Part shown: one piece after another, positions 28,866 to 36,925 of the stretch
How positions within the stretch are numbered: position 1 is the stretch's first letter
Layout: each line of letters opens with the position of its first letter
Assembly: GCA_964371615.1 (NCBI GenBank)
Contig: CAYJMS010000002.1
Span: 434,001-498,000 of the forward strand
DNA length: 64,000 nucleotides
Reading direction: 5' to 3'
From: SpSt-333 sp964371615
GTDB taxonomy: Bacteria > Bacteroidota > Ignavibacteria > UBA10030 > UBA8401
Position numbers and translations under genes: made by a program
The notes under the pieces: generated by a model
What the model was told of the DNA's origin: nothing
Databases searched by the model: none
What the model saw: the letters and a program-made list of their open reading frames with translations, nothing else

Positions 28866-29600
28866 TTACCGCGCTTGATTCAATTTGAATCTGAACGGAA
28901 TGGAAACCCATACGGCAACAGGACCATTGTTCATGATCGCAGGGGTAAATTTCCATTTCATCGCCGCTTCGATTGCCGGTTGATTGAATAATTCGGCATC
29001 GGATTTCAGTATCTGCGCTTTTTTCGGCTTCCCTTCTTTATCAACCCAGATTTTTACCCACACCGTTCCCTCAACACCGGCACGGCGGGCAATTTCGGGA
29101 TATGTCGGTGCGGGATTGTTCCCCGGAATCGGCTGCGGCTGTTTTTCTACCGGTACAAAATCCGGCGGCGGACCGTCATCCTCGATGCTGATATCCCCCT
29201 GGATATCCACTCCGCCGTCACCGAGGCCGTCTCCGATAGGACTGCCGATGGAGGCCATTTCCGTCTGCGTAGCGATTGTCTGTTCGGGATTAATTTCCGC
29301 ATCCGGTACCGGAACGGGTGTTCCGACAGTCGGTCGGGCCACAGGGCCTTGCACCGTTACCGCCGGCGCAGCCTGCGAATTGGTAATGGACGGAGGAGGA
29401 CCGAGATCGCTGTACTTCATGATCCGCACAGAATACACCGGCTCTTCTTCTTCCATCAATTTCTCCACGCCGTAATAAACGCCCAGTGCTGATGCGTGCA
29501 ACAGGCCAGCGGTAATCAACCCCCATGTCGAATATTTCCGCGTGAGAACTCGTAACTCTTGAAAACCATATGACTGATTAACAGTGGCAGCGTTTGACAT
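28866..29600 (-). CDS. tonB: Energy transducer TonB
   Basis: A 244-residue inner-membrane protein. The ATG at 29600 (MSNAATVN) is chosen since the ATG at 29612 directly abuts the AGGAGG. A cytoplasmic stretch of about 30 residues precedes one transmembrane helix (STWGLITAGLLHASALGVYYG). A proline-rich periplasmic linker follows (VARPTVGTPVPVP, PVEKQPQPIPGNNPAP). The C-terminal domain (about 165-244: YPEIARRAGVEGTVWVKIWVDKEG ... AAMKWKFTPA) is the standard TonB fold that contacts the TonB box of outer-membrane receptors. No TonB-dependent receptor gene is in the window. Confidence 0.92.
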   Translation of the reverse strand: MSNAATVNQSYGFQELRVLTRKYSTWGLITAGLLHASALGVYYGVEKLMEEEEPVYSVRIMKYSDLGPPPSITNSQAAPAVTVQGPVARPTVGTPVPVPDAEINPEQTIATQTEMASIGSPIGDGLGDGGVDIQGDISIEDDGPPPDFVPVEKQPQPIPGNNPAPTYPEIARRAGVEGTVWVKIWVDKEGKPKKAQILKSDAELFNQPAIEAAMKWKFTPAIMNNGPVAVWVSIPFRFKLNQAR

Positions 29601-29627
29601 AACTTCTACCATCCTCCTAATAAAATT

Positions 29628-30137
29628 TTATAGCAACCCAATCATTTTCTTATCATCGTCCAGCATCGGCGCAAGGCTAAAACGGGTGATATCGTTGATG
29701 TTCAGTTCGTCCATGACGTCCACCATATCGATATATTTTGCTTTTCCGTCTACCTTGATCAATGTAATGAGTTTCGGATTTGCGCTGTTGCGCTCTTTCA
29801 ATAATTTGCCGAGTGCGATCAATTTTGCTTTCTTATCGGATCCGTCAACCGTCACCGGTTTTTCGACTCCGATATTCCAGAAAATCGTGAAATCTGCCGT
29901 GACCCGAAGAGTCAACAGGTTCGATTCCGCAACATCCGCTTTCGTATTCGAAGGCGGAAGGTTGATTTCCATCGTCTGCGGCTTGTTCATTGTTGTGGTG
30001 AACATGAAGAATGTCAGCAACAACATCATCACGTCCACCATCGGTGTCATATCGATTCTAAATCCAATCCGTTTGCTCGATTTCTTCTTCCCGTGCTTTT
30101 TCTTTCCTTTGGACTGGGAGACATCTACATTTGCCAT
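29628..30137 (-). CDS. exbD: Biopolymer transport protein ExbD (second copy)
   Basis: A 169-residue protein with a lysine-rich cytoplasmic N-terminus and one transmembrane helix carrying the proton-pathway aspartate (Asp35 in MVDVMMLLLTFFMFTT). The periplasmic domain follows (MEINLPPSNT ... LITLIKVDGKAKYIDMVDVMDELN). Its helix region is nearly identical to that of the upstream ExbD (both read GFRIDMTPMVDVMMLLLTFFM), indicating duplication with divergence of the periplasmic part. Together with ExbB it forms a proton-driven motor for TonB. The gap to the first exbD is 18 bases. Confidence 0.93.
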   Translation of the reverse strand: MANVDVSQSKGKKKHGKKKSSKRIGFRIDMTPMVDVMMLLLTFFMFTTTMNKPQTMEINLPPSNTKADVAESNLLTLRVTADFTIFWNIGVEKPVTVDGSDKKAKLIALGKLLKERNSANPKLITLIKVDGKAKYIDMVDVMDELNINDITRFSLAPMLDDDKKMIGLL

Positions 30138-30155
30138 GATTCGTACACTCCTAGA

Positions 30156-30611
30156 TTATCGTTCAAGATCCGTCACCAGATTAAAACGGGTGATGTTTTC
30201 TTTCTGCAACGTCTCCATGACCGATTGAATGATCTGATATTCAGATTCCCGGTCGGCTTTGATCACCGTCCGTAATTTGGGATTTCTGATACGCGCCTGG
30301 CGAAGGAACTGTCCGAGTTCGGCCAGTTGCACCTCCATACCTGCACGCAGTTTGTTCTGTTCGCCGAAAACACTGCCGCGCATGTTCTGTGAATCAAAAC
30401 CGAGATAGACTGCTCCCGCTTTGTCGACTGTTACTGTCATAACATCCGAATCCGGCAGTTTAAAGGCAGAATGGGACGACGGCAATACAACTTCCGCCAC
30501 ATCCATCGGTTTGAATTGCGTCACAAGCATGAAAAACGTCAGGAGCAGCATCATAACGTCAACCATCGGTGTCATGTCGATTCTAAAACCGACACGTTTA
30601 CTTTTTGACAT
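30156..30611 (-). CDS. exbD: Biopolymer transport protein ExbD (first copy)
   Basis: A 151-residue ExbD with a short basic N-terminus, Asp18 in the membrane helix (MTPMVDVMMLLLTFFMLVT), and a periplasmic domain with VVLPSSHSAFKLPDSDVMTVTVDKAG and LRTVIKADRESEYQIIQSVMETL. The cytosolic tail is shorter than in the second copy. Paired, non-identical ExbD genes are usual in Bacteroidota and may form heterodimers in the motor. It lies 20 bases after exbB. Confidence 0.93.
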   Translation of the reverse strand: MSKSKRVGFRIDMTPMVDVMMLLLTFFMLVTQFKPMDVAEVVLPSSHSAFKLPDSDVMTVTVDKAGAVYLGFDSQNMRGSVFGEQNKLRAGMEVQLAELGQFLRQARIRNPKLRTVIKADRESEYQIIQSVMETLQKENITRFNLVTDLER

Positions 30612-30631
30612 AGTGTTATCTTTCTTAACGA

Positions 30632-31354
30632 TTATTCATGTTTAGCCTGAAGATTCATGATGATATCTTTGCTTGCTTCGTCGATCATATACGTCATACC
30701 GTCGATTTTGCTCGTAAAGAAGTTGTACGCCACGATTGCAACGATCGCAACGCCGATACCGCCGGCCGTATTCAGAAGCGCTTCCGAAATACCGAGTGAC
30801 AGGGCAGTCGCATCCGGTGCGCCGGCTTTTGCCAATGCCTGGAACGAACGAATCATTCCCAACACCGTTCCCAACAGACCCCACATTGTCGAGACCGACG
30901 CAATTGTCGATAAGGCGATCAGGTTGCGTTCCAGAATCGGCATTTCGAGCATCGTCGCTTCTTCGATAACCCGTTTTACTTCTTCCATTTTTTCCTTCTT
31001 GGAAAGGTCTTTTTTCTCATTGATTTCCTGGTACCGTTCCAAACCGGTCTTCACAATGTTGGCCAGCGAACCGCGCTGCTGATCGCACACCGTAATAGCT
31101 GCCGGAATATCATTAGAGGTCACATTTTGCACGAGAGACTTCAGGAATTTCGGCAACGGACCGCGTCCGCCCGCTTTTTTCAGAGACAACTGTCGTTCTA
31201 TGATATAGGTAACAACCATAATGGACATCGCAACCAACCCAATGATCAGTGGACCGCCGTCTTTAACAAATTGCGGAAACATGAATTCAAAAATCGCCCA
31301 GCCGATTACGGCCGATCCGCCAACTATGATGAGATTCAAAGAACCTTGTTTCAT
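30632..31354 (-). CDS. exbB: MotA/TolQ/ExbB proton channel protein
   Basis: A 240-residue inner-membrane protein with three main hydrophobic regions: two near the N-terminus (LIIVGGSAVIGWAIFEFMF, GPLIIGLVAMSIMVVTYII) and a long C-terminal pair (LSTIASVSTMWGLLGTVLGMI, LLNTAGGIGVAIVAIVAYNFF). GLLGTVLGMI and the Thr-Ala-Gly-Gly turn are the family signature for the proton pathway. A long cytosolic helical loop lies between. AAAGGAG stands just ahead of the ATG. The STAS gene ends 39 bases upstream, likely in the same transcript. Confidence 0.93.
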   Translation of the reverse strand: MKQGSLNLIIVGGSAVIGWAIFEFMFPQFVKDGGPLIIGLVAMSIMVVTYIIERQLSLKKAGGRGPLPKFLKSLVQNVTSNDIPAAITVCDQQRGSLANIVKTGLERYQEINEKKDLSKKEKMEEVKRVIEEATMLEMPILERNLIALSTIASVSTMWGLLGTVLGMIRSFQALAKAGAPDATALSLGISEALLNTAGGIGVAIVAIVAYNFFTSKIDGMTYMIDEASKDIIMNLQAKHE

Positions 31355-31393
31355 AAAACAACTCCTTTAAGTAATGTTATTTGTGTAAGAAAA

Positions 31394-31741
31394 TTAATGT
31401 GCAATTTCAAAGATAGCATCTTCCCGTTTGTCGAACGAGTTGAAGATCGTCGACAACTTTGTGACGACGAAGACATTGGAGATGCTCTTGTTGACCTGGC
31501 ACAGGACCATCTTTCCCTGGCGATTCAGATAGGATGTATGCGCGGAGACCAGCGCTCCGATTGCGGACGAATTGAGATATTCGACATTGCCGAGATCGAT
31601 GATGAGCTTGCGGTTTCCCTGCTCCAACAGTGTGCTGATCGCTTTCTTCAGTTCATCTGTTTCATCGCCGCCGACGAGGGATCCTTTGGGTTCTAAAATG
31701 ACCACTTTCCCATCGTTCACAGTAGAAGATTTTATTTTCAT
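31394..31741 (-). CDS. STAS-domain protein (anti-sigma-factor antagonist type)
   Basis: A 115-residue single STAS domain. The start MKIKSSTVNDGKVVILEPKGSL at 31741 has AAGGAAAG six bases upstream; an upstream ATG adds a hydrophobic run outside the fold. The regulatory phosphorylation site of SpoIIAA/RsbV proteins is present as YLNSSAIGALV (Ser58/Ser59). Such proteins bind a kinase/anti-sigma factor when unphosphorylated. No anti-sigma factor or PP2C phosphatase gene is in the window. Its place at the head of the ExbB-ExbD-TonB genes suggests either co-regulation or a structural role at the membrane, as STAS proteins also have in transport and lipid-asymmetry systems. Confidence 0.85.
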   Translation of the reverse strand: MKIKSSTVNDGKVVILEPKGSLVGGDETDELKKAISTLLEQGNRKLIIDLGNVEYLNSSAIGALVSAHTSYLNRQGKMVLCQVNKSISNVFVVTKLSTIFNSFDKREDAIFEIAH

Positions 31742-31862
31742 ATGTCTTTCCTTAGGTGGTAATGCTTCTGCAGTGACCTGAATCAATGCTATAATCTTTA
31801 AGATAATTATAGAGAAGTCAAGTTGCAATAAGAAATTATGAACTAATTCCTCGAAATCAAAG

Positions 31863-31899
31863 GTCTTTTTATTGAAAAGACGTGTTCGAAGAACGTCTT
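31863..31899 (-). terminator. Terminator with a competing hairpin after the DUF255 gene
   Basis: AAGACGT (31877-31883) pairs with ACGTCTT (31893-31899), and on the minus strand the stem runs into TTTTC. A second stem, GTCTTTT (31863-31869) with AAAAGAC (31875-31881), shares five bases with the first, so the two cannot form together. It lies 20 bases past the DUF255 stop. Confidence 0.45.
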
Positions 31900-31918
31900 C
31901 CAGAGAAAAGATTGATGC

Positions 31919-34021
31919 TTATTTTTGTCGTTGTATCTGAGCAATGATTTCCCCGGCATCAGTTGTCGGCGCATGACAAGCAAAGTTGCTGCAATAATAT
32001 AGTGTTGTCGCGTTGTTTCGTGCCGTCATATTCTGCACCCATCCCCCTTCCTTCAACAAAACGTCCGATTCTTTACCGGTGAGCAGTATGACGGTCAATT
32101 CCGGCAGGTACATATTCCGGCAGGCGTGCAAGACTCTCTCCGCAGTCTCATCGTTCCCCGCTGCAATGACGAGATGCTCCGGCGAAGCCAGAAAATATTC
32201 GACTGCGGACATTAATGCCGGCATGAACTGCGGAGACTGATCCAGCATCGCGCAAAAATAAAGCAGACTCTTTTTTGCATAGGTATGATACGATTCGTTC
32301 ATCGTGATTCGGTGCAGACGGAGAAGATTCATAACGGCGACGGAATTCCCAGCAGGTTCGGCGCCGTCATATGCTTCTTTCATTCGCACCAGTACGCTGC
32401 GATCCTTTCCCGTTGTATCATAGAATCCCCCTTCCGCAGAATCCCAAAAAAGTGCAATCATAGTACCGGTCAAATCATGTGCCCATGTCAGCCATCGGAC
32501 ATCCTGCGTGGATTGATACAGATCGAGCAATCCGGAAACGAGGAATGCATAATCGTCGAGATGTGCTTCGTATTTTGACTCGCCGTCGCGGTACCGCCGG
32601 CGGAGTGTACGGTGTGCCGGATCGTACAACACGGTATAGACATGATCCGCTGCCCGGACCGCCGCTGCGGCATACTCTGTTTTGCCGAACAGTGCCGAAG
32701 CGCGGGAGAATGCACCGATCATTAATCCGTTCCACGATGTCAGAATCTTATCGTCGAGATGCGGACGGCGTCTCTTTAACCGCGCCTCGAACAGTTTCTT
32801 TTTTGCATTCATCAGCAATTCCGCGGCCACCAAAGGAGTAACGGAGCAATGTTCTGCCGTTTGTGCTACGGTCAATGGCGTATACAGAATATTTTTACCG
32901 GCAAATTCATTGTGCGGATCGCTGAGTACGTTTCCTTTTTCTTCAATGCCGAAATAGTGTCTGCTGACTATTGCTTCTTCCGGAGTTAACAGTTGATCGA
33001 TCTCGAAGCGCTTCCATGCATAGAATGCGCCTTCGGCGGAATGTGTCTCATCATCCGGATCGGCGCTGTCGGCATCCTCGGCGGAGAAAAAACTCCCTTC
33101 CGGCGACGTCATATCACGCGCAACATAATCCAGTGTCTCTTGTGCAACAACGGCAAATGTTTCATCCCGGGTTATCTGATACGCATCCATGTATGCTTGT
33201 GCAAGTTGCGCCTGATCATAGAGCATCTTTTCAAAATGCGGCACGCGCCACTGAGCGTCGACAGAATAGCGGTGAAATCCCCCGCCGAGATGATCCACCA
33301 TCCCGCCGTTCGCCATCGCCATCAATGTGGTGAGTCCCATCCGCAGCGCTTCATCATCTTTTGTCCGGTAATGATATCGAAAAAGGAATTGAATCGTCAC
33401 CGGCCGTGGAAATTTCGGCGCGGAACCGAATCCGCCGAATTTTGAATCATATCCCGCTGCGATCTGGTGATAGGTTCTCTTTAACAAACCGGGATCGATC
33501 TCCGTACCGGCCGTCTGTACCGGATGACGGTGAAGGAGTTCTCCCGTCAACTGTTCCGCGGAGTGAAGAACATTCTCCCGTTCGTTCTGCCAGACTTCAT
33601 GGATTCTTTCCAACAACGTCGGAAAACCCGGACGCCCATAACCGTCCTTCGGGGGGAAATAGGTGCCGCCATAGAACGGCTTGAGATCGGGAGTTAAAAA
33701 GACGGAGAGAGGCCAGCCGCCGTGACCGGACATGGTTTGCACCGCTGTCATATAAACCTTATCAATATCCGGCCGCTCTTCACGGTCCACTTTGATATTG
33801 ACATAATGTGCATTCATAAGTGCGGCTGTCTCAGCATTCTCGAACGACTCGTGAGCCATGACATGACACCAATGACACGTCGAATAGCCGATAGAAAGAA
33901 AGATCGGCTTATTCTCGCTTCGTGCTTTCTCAAATGCCTCTTCGCCCCAGGGATACCAATCGACAGGATTGTTCTTATGCTGCAGCAGATAAGGGGATTT
34001 TTCGTTTTGTAAACTATTCAT
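31919..34021 (-). CDS. DUF255 thioredoxin-fold protein (YyaL/SPATA20 family)
   Basis: A 700-residue protein. The N-terminal DUF255 thioredoxin-like domain (1-165) begins NEKSPYLLQHKNNPVDWYPW and carries the CxxC-type motif Cys49-His-Trp-Cys52 within STCHWCHVMAHESF. The rest is an (alpha/alpha)6-barrel-like region related to N-acylglucosamine epimerase folds (GGFGSAPKFP, HLGGGFHRYSVDAQWRVPHFEKMLYDQAQL, TSWNGLMI). Length and motifs are standard for the YyaL/SPATA20 family. Biochemical role is unestablished; a thiol-redox or sugar-processing function has been suggested from the fold. It is monocistronic by appearance, between terminator and repeat-bearing intergenic regions. Confidence 0.92.
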   Translation of the reverse strand: MNSLQNEKSPYLLQHKNNPVDWYPWGEEAFEKARSENKPIFLSIGYSTCHWCHVMAHESFENAETAALMNAHYVNIKVDREERPDIDKVYMTAVQTMSGHGGWPLSVFLTPDLKPFYGGTYFPPKDGYGRPGFPTLLERIHEVWQNERENVLHSAEQLTGELLHRHPVQTAGTEIDPGLLKRTYHQIAAGYDSKFGGFGSAPKFPRPVTIQFLFRYHYRTKDDEALRMGLTTLMAMANGGMVDHLGGGFHRYSVDAQWRVPHFEKMLYDQAQLAQAYMDAYQITRDETFAVVAQETLDYVARDMTSPEGSFFSAEDADSADPDDETHSAEGAFYAWKRFEIDQLLTPEEAIVSRHYFGIEEKGNVLSDPHNEFAGKNILYTPLTVAQTAEHCSVTPLVAAELLMNAKKKLFEARLKRRRPHLDDKILTSWNGLMIGAFSRASALFGKTEYAAAAVRAADHVYTVLYDPAHRTLRRRYRDGESKYEAHLDDYAFLVSGLLDLYQSTQDVRWLTWAHDLTGTMIALFWDSAEGGFYDTTGKDRSVLVRMKEAYDGAEPAGNSVAVMNLLRLHRITMNESYHTYAKKSLLYFCAMLDQSPQFMPALMSAVEYFLASPEHLVIAAGNDETAERVLHACRNMYLPELTVILLTGKESDVLLKEGGWVQNMTARNNATTLYYCSNFACHAPTTDAGEIIAQIQRQK

Positions 34022-34030
34022 CCGAGTCTT

Positions 34031-34154
34031 ATTATCAAAATTATCAAGAAGGAAAAATTGTTAATTGATTCTTATTTTTTTATTGGGCGTAAAAATCTTT
34101 CTATCGTGCTATTTTTGAATTGGGGATATTGAGAATCTTGATAATCCTGATAAT
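34031..34154. repeat. Inverted 9-bp-period repeats between the DUF255 gene and lptD
   Basis: Left block: ATTATCAAA, ATTATCAAG (34031-34048). Right block: ATTGAGAAT, CTTGATAAT, CCTGATAAT (34128-34154). CTTGATAAT is the exact reverse complement of ATTATCAAG, and 17 of 20 positions pair between 34031-34050 and 34135-34154. The arms enclose about 84 bases. The rest of this 165-base gap is AT-rich with nothing else recognised. Confidence 0.5.
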
Positions 34155-34186
34155 ATCTTAATGAAGATAATTTTTTATCGCATCAT

Positions 34187-36790
34187 TTATAACCTATCAT
34201 TATTCTGCTTCGTCACTTTGAGGTCTTGCAGCTGCGGAGCCTTCACGCGAATTTCAAAGCGATAACCGGAATAGACGCCGAGCGGAGTCCAGGAAAAATT
34301 CATCAGCCAGCAATGGAGATCGCGGGAGATGTTGATCATCGGCGCCGAAACCTGCTTGGAGACGAAATCGTAACTGGATGACGCGGTAAATTTCCAATTT
34401 TCGGTAAGATTAAAATCGAGACTGCCATTGATATTGGCGTTACGGAATTTGTTTGAAGGATTTTCCTGATTCTGTGAGAAGTTGAAACTGAGCGACAGAC
34501 TCCACGGAATACTGAAATCCGGTTCGGCCGCATCGTAGATGCCTCGATAACTGCTGAAGTTTTGGTTCAATTCATTGTCTGCCACCCGTGCGCTGTCATT
34601 GATCTCCTGCTGTGTCTCTGCCTGCTTCCGTTCGCCGCGCAGCGACGTGGAAAGGCTAAGTGAAAAAGAGGTCATCTCGACGATCCCTTTCCCCACTACG
34701 AACAAATATTTGTTTACACGAGTGTTTGCCGTCCGGTCGTAATCGTAAAAACGATAGACGCTGCTTCCGCTTATTCCCAGATATTCGCCGATCTGCGTCC
34801 GGTAACTGAGCGAAAGGTCCGAGAGGTTAAATTTATCTGCCGCAAAATTGTACCCAACCGATGCATTTAGATTCATCAGTTGATACTTTTTCTCTTTTTC
34901 GGTGGTGTCGCCAGCGGTGGTTTTCATCTCGAATATATTGCCCAGGGCAACATTGACCGCCTGTTGTTCTCCCGTCGGTGCACCGCCGTAGAGTTCCTTT
35001 TGAAAGCGATTGAATTTCTGCACGATACCTGCCTTATCCACGTACTGAGTATAATAGCCGAACTTTGGATCGGAAAAATCGGGCTGGTAATTGTACGTGA
35101 CCGACGGCAGCACTGTATGGCGGAATCCGGCCACGCCGGGAATCGGCGGCTGCAGCATGCCGTAGAGCTTTGTGGATGCGCTGACTCCCATATTGAACGA
35201 TCGTACCGCTTCGAATCCATTCCTGTCCCCGAGAATCGGCGCACCGGTCGCGGTGTCGAACGAAGCGATGACGCTGCTTTGATCGTACCATTTCTCATTA
35301 TAACTGAAGTACGGCGAAATTGTGAAATATCCAGCTTTCGGAGCGGCGTTAAACGATAGATTATGGTTGACACCCTGTCGCTTGAAATAGGTGAACGGGA
35401 TCGTGTCGACAGCACGGCTTCGGTTATCGACCCGTTGATATCCCGCACCATAATTCATGCCGATCATTTCATACCATGCAATATCATCGCTCGATATATT
35501 TTTCGTCCTGCCGAACCGGAACGGATAACTCTGCGCGTGAGAATAGGAGATTGATGGTAGGGTATTGGTGATCGTACCGTTGATCAGATTCTGCCGCCGG
35601 TTGATATTCATCGTCATGCTGCTGCTCGTCCCTTCCCAACTCTTGCTGAGAGTCGCATTCGAAGTGATCTCTTGATTGAGGTATTCCGGGAGCGTCAATG
35701 CGCGGCGGAAATTCTCCGAACTGGCAAACGTAAAATTCACGTCGAGTCGTGTCGTCGGATTAAACGTTTGGTTATGTGTCAGGTTTGCGAAATAATCCTT
35801 CCGGTCGACATAATCCGGATCGTTGGGTTCGTTCTCAATGGCGTGCTGATAGTATCCCGATAAGGATCCGGAAAAATTATACCGTTTTACATATCGGAAC
35901 GACGGACTTGCCCGCCATGTTCCGCTCGTCAGCCAGTCTCCGACAACCGCCAGGTCCGTATAATCGCTTAACGCAAAATAATATCCGAAATGTTCCAGTC
36001 CGGTCCCCCGCGATCCTTTGTCGACAAATGCCGGAGCAATAATGCCGGAGCGTCGTCCCCCCTGGCTCGGAAAGACACCGAAGGGAAGTGCAAACAAAGG
36101 AACATCGGCAATATAGAGATAGATCGGCCGCGCAACGATTTTGTCTCGTACTGTCACTCTCATTTCCGGACTGTAAAAATAGAAATGCGGATGACCGAGA
36201 TCGCAGGTGGAGTAAAAGCCGTTCGCGATAAACAGCATTTCCTTATCGACTTTTTTGATCTGTTCTCCCTGATAATATCCCTGATCCTCCTGCGTTTCGC
36301 CGAGCGTTACCCTCCCTTTTTGCGAACGGAAATTATAGGAGATCTTCCACCCTTCGTAGATATCGCCCCCTTCGTCCATCACCGGTGTTCCGGTATATCG
36401 TGACTTGAGCGAGTCGGTGGTTTTTGCTTTGGCGGTGTCGATGACGCCGTACGCTTCGATATCGTTTGTGTTCCAGTTCACCTGGATGATCTCGGATTTC
36501 AACGACATCTCCTTGTGCCGAACGTCGCTCTTTCCGAACATCGTCATATTCTTGTCGTCGAATGTGAAGATGATCGAATCCTGAGCTGTGTAGGTAACGA
36601 CGGAATCGATGCCCCCCGATGATTGCGGCGGTTCGGCTGTCCGAATAGCAGAGGAATCGATTGCGGCTTGCAACGTATCGATGATTTGCGCACCGCTCTG
36701 TTGCAAAAAAAGAAACAGAACGACAATGATCCACAAAATCCTCACTCCGGATCTATCAACCGCCGTATCATTGTCGAATTGTTTTATCAT
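34187..36790 (-). CDS. lptD: LPS-assembly outer-membrane protein LptD
   Basis: An 867-residue outer-membrane protein. A signal segment (WIIVVLFLFLQQSGAQ) follows a short basic N-terminus. Residues about 60-230 form an OstA/LptA-like beta-jellyroll (IIFTFDDKNMTMFGKSDVRHKEMSLKS read as successive strands, with GDIYEGWKISYNF). The remainder is a long beta barrel with motifs typical of the Bacteroidota LptD group: IYLYIADVPLFALPFGVFP, then GRRSGIIAPAF and many amphipathic strands ending in YSGYRFEIRVKA. LptD with LptE inserts lipopolysaccharide into the outer leaflet. This supports a diderm cell with LPS or a related glycolipid. The start at 36790 is followed by AT-rich repeat-bearing upstream DNA. 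Confidence 0.85.
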   Translation of the reverse strand: MIKQFDNDTAVDRSGVRILWIIVVLFLFLQQSGAQIIDTLQAAIDSSAIRTAEPPQSSGGIDSVVTYTAQDSIIFTFDDKNMTMFGKSDVRHKEMSLKSEIIQVNWNTNDIEAYGVIDTAKAKTTDSLKSRYTGTPVMDEGGDIYEGWKISYNFRSQKGRVTLGETQEDQGYYQGEQIKKVDKEMLFIANGFYSTCDLGHPHFYFYSPEMRVTVRDKIVARPIYLYIADVPLFALPFGVFPSQGGRRSGIIAPAFVDKGSRGTGLEHFGYYFALSDYTDLAVVGDWLTSGTWRASPSFRYVKRYNFSGSLSGYYQHAIENEPNDPDYVDRKDYFANLTHNQTFNPTTRLDVNFTFASSENFRRALTLPEYLNQEITSNATLSKSWEGTSSSMTMNINRRQNLINGTITNTLPSISYSHAQSYPFRFGRTKNISSDDIAWYEMIGMNYGAGYQRVDNRSRAVDTIPFTYFKRQGVNHNLSFNAAPKAGYFTISPYFSYNEKWYDQSSVIASFDTATGAPILGDRNGFEAVRSFNMGVSASTKLYGMLQPPIPGVAGFRHTVLPSVTYNYQPDFSDPKFGYYTQYVDKAGIVQKFNRFQKELYGGAPTGEQQAVNVALGNIFEMKTTAGDTTEKEKKYQLMNLNASVGYNFAADKFNLSDLSLSYRTQIGEYLGISGSSVYRFYDYDRTANTRVNKYLFVVGKGIVEMTSFSLSLSTSLRGERKQAETQQEINDSARVADNELNQNFSSYRGIYDAAEPDFSIPWSLSLSFNFSQNQENPSNKFRNANINGSLDFNLTENWKFTASSSYDFVSKQVSAPMINISRDLHCWLMNFSWTPLGVYSGYRFEIRVKAPQLQDLKVTKQNNDRL

Positions 36791-36871
36791 ACATCCACAA
36801 AAATCATCTACATACTAATTTTTCTAATTGTGCGGATATTCAAAACCACAGCATCATAGTCGATTCGTTCT

Positions 36872-36919
36872 ATCATTCAATCATCAAATCACAAAATCAA
36901 CAAATCATCAAATCCTAAA
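36872..36919. repeat. Six tandem 8-bp units upstream of lptD
   Basis: Units in order: ATCATTCA, ATCATCAA, ATCACAAA, ATCAACAA, ATCATCAA, ATCCTAAA. The block lies between the ROK gene stop (36926) and the lptD start (36790). It shares an 11-base string, in opposite orientation, with the repeat at 59128-59159. Confidence 0.7.
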
Positions 36920-36925
36920 TTTTTC

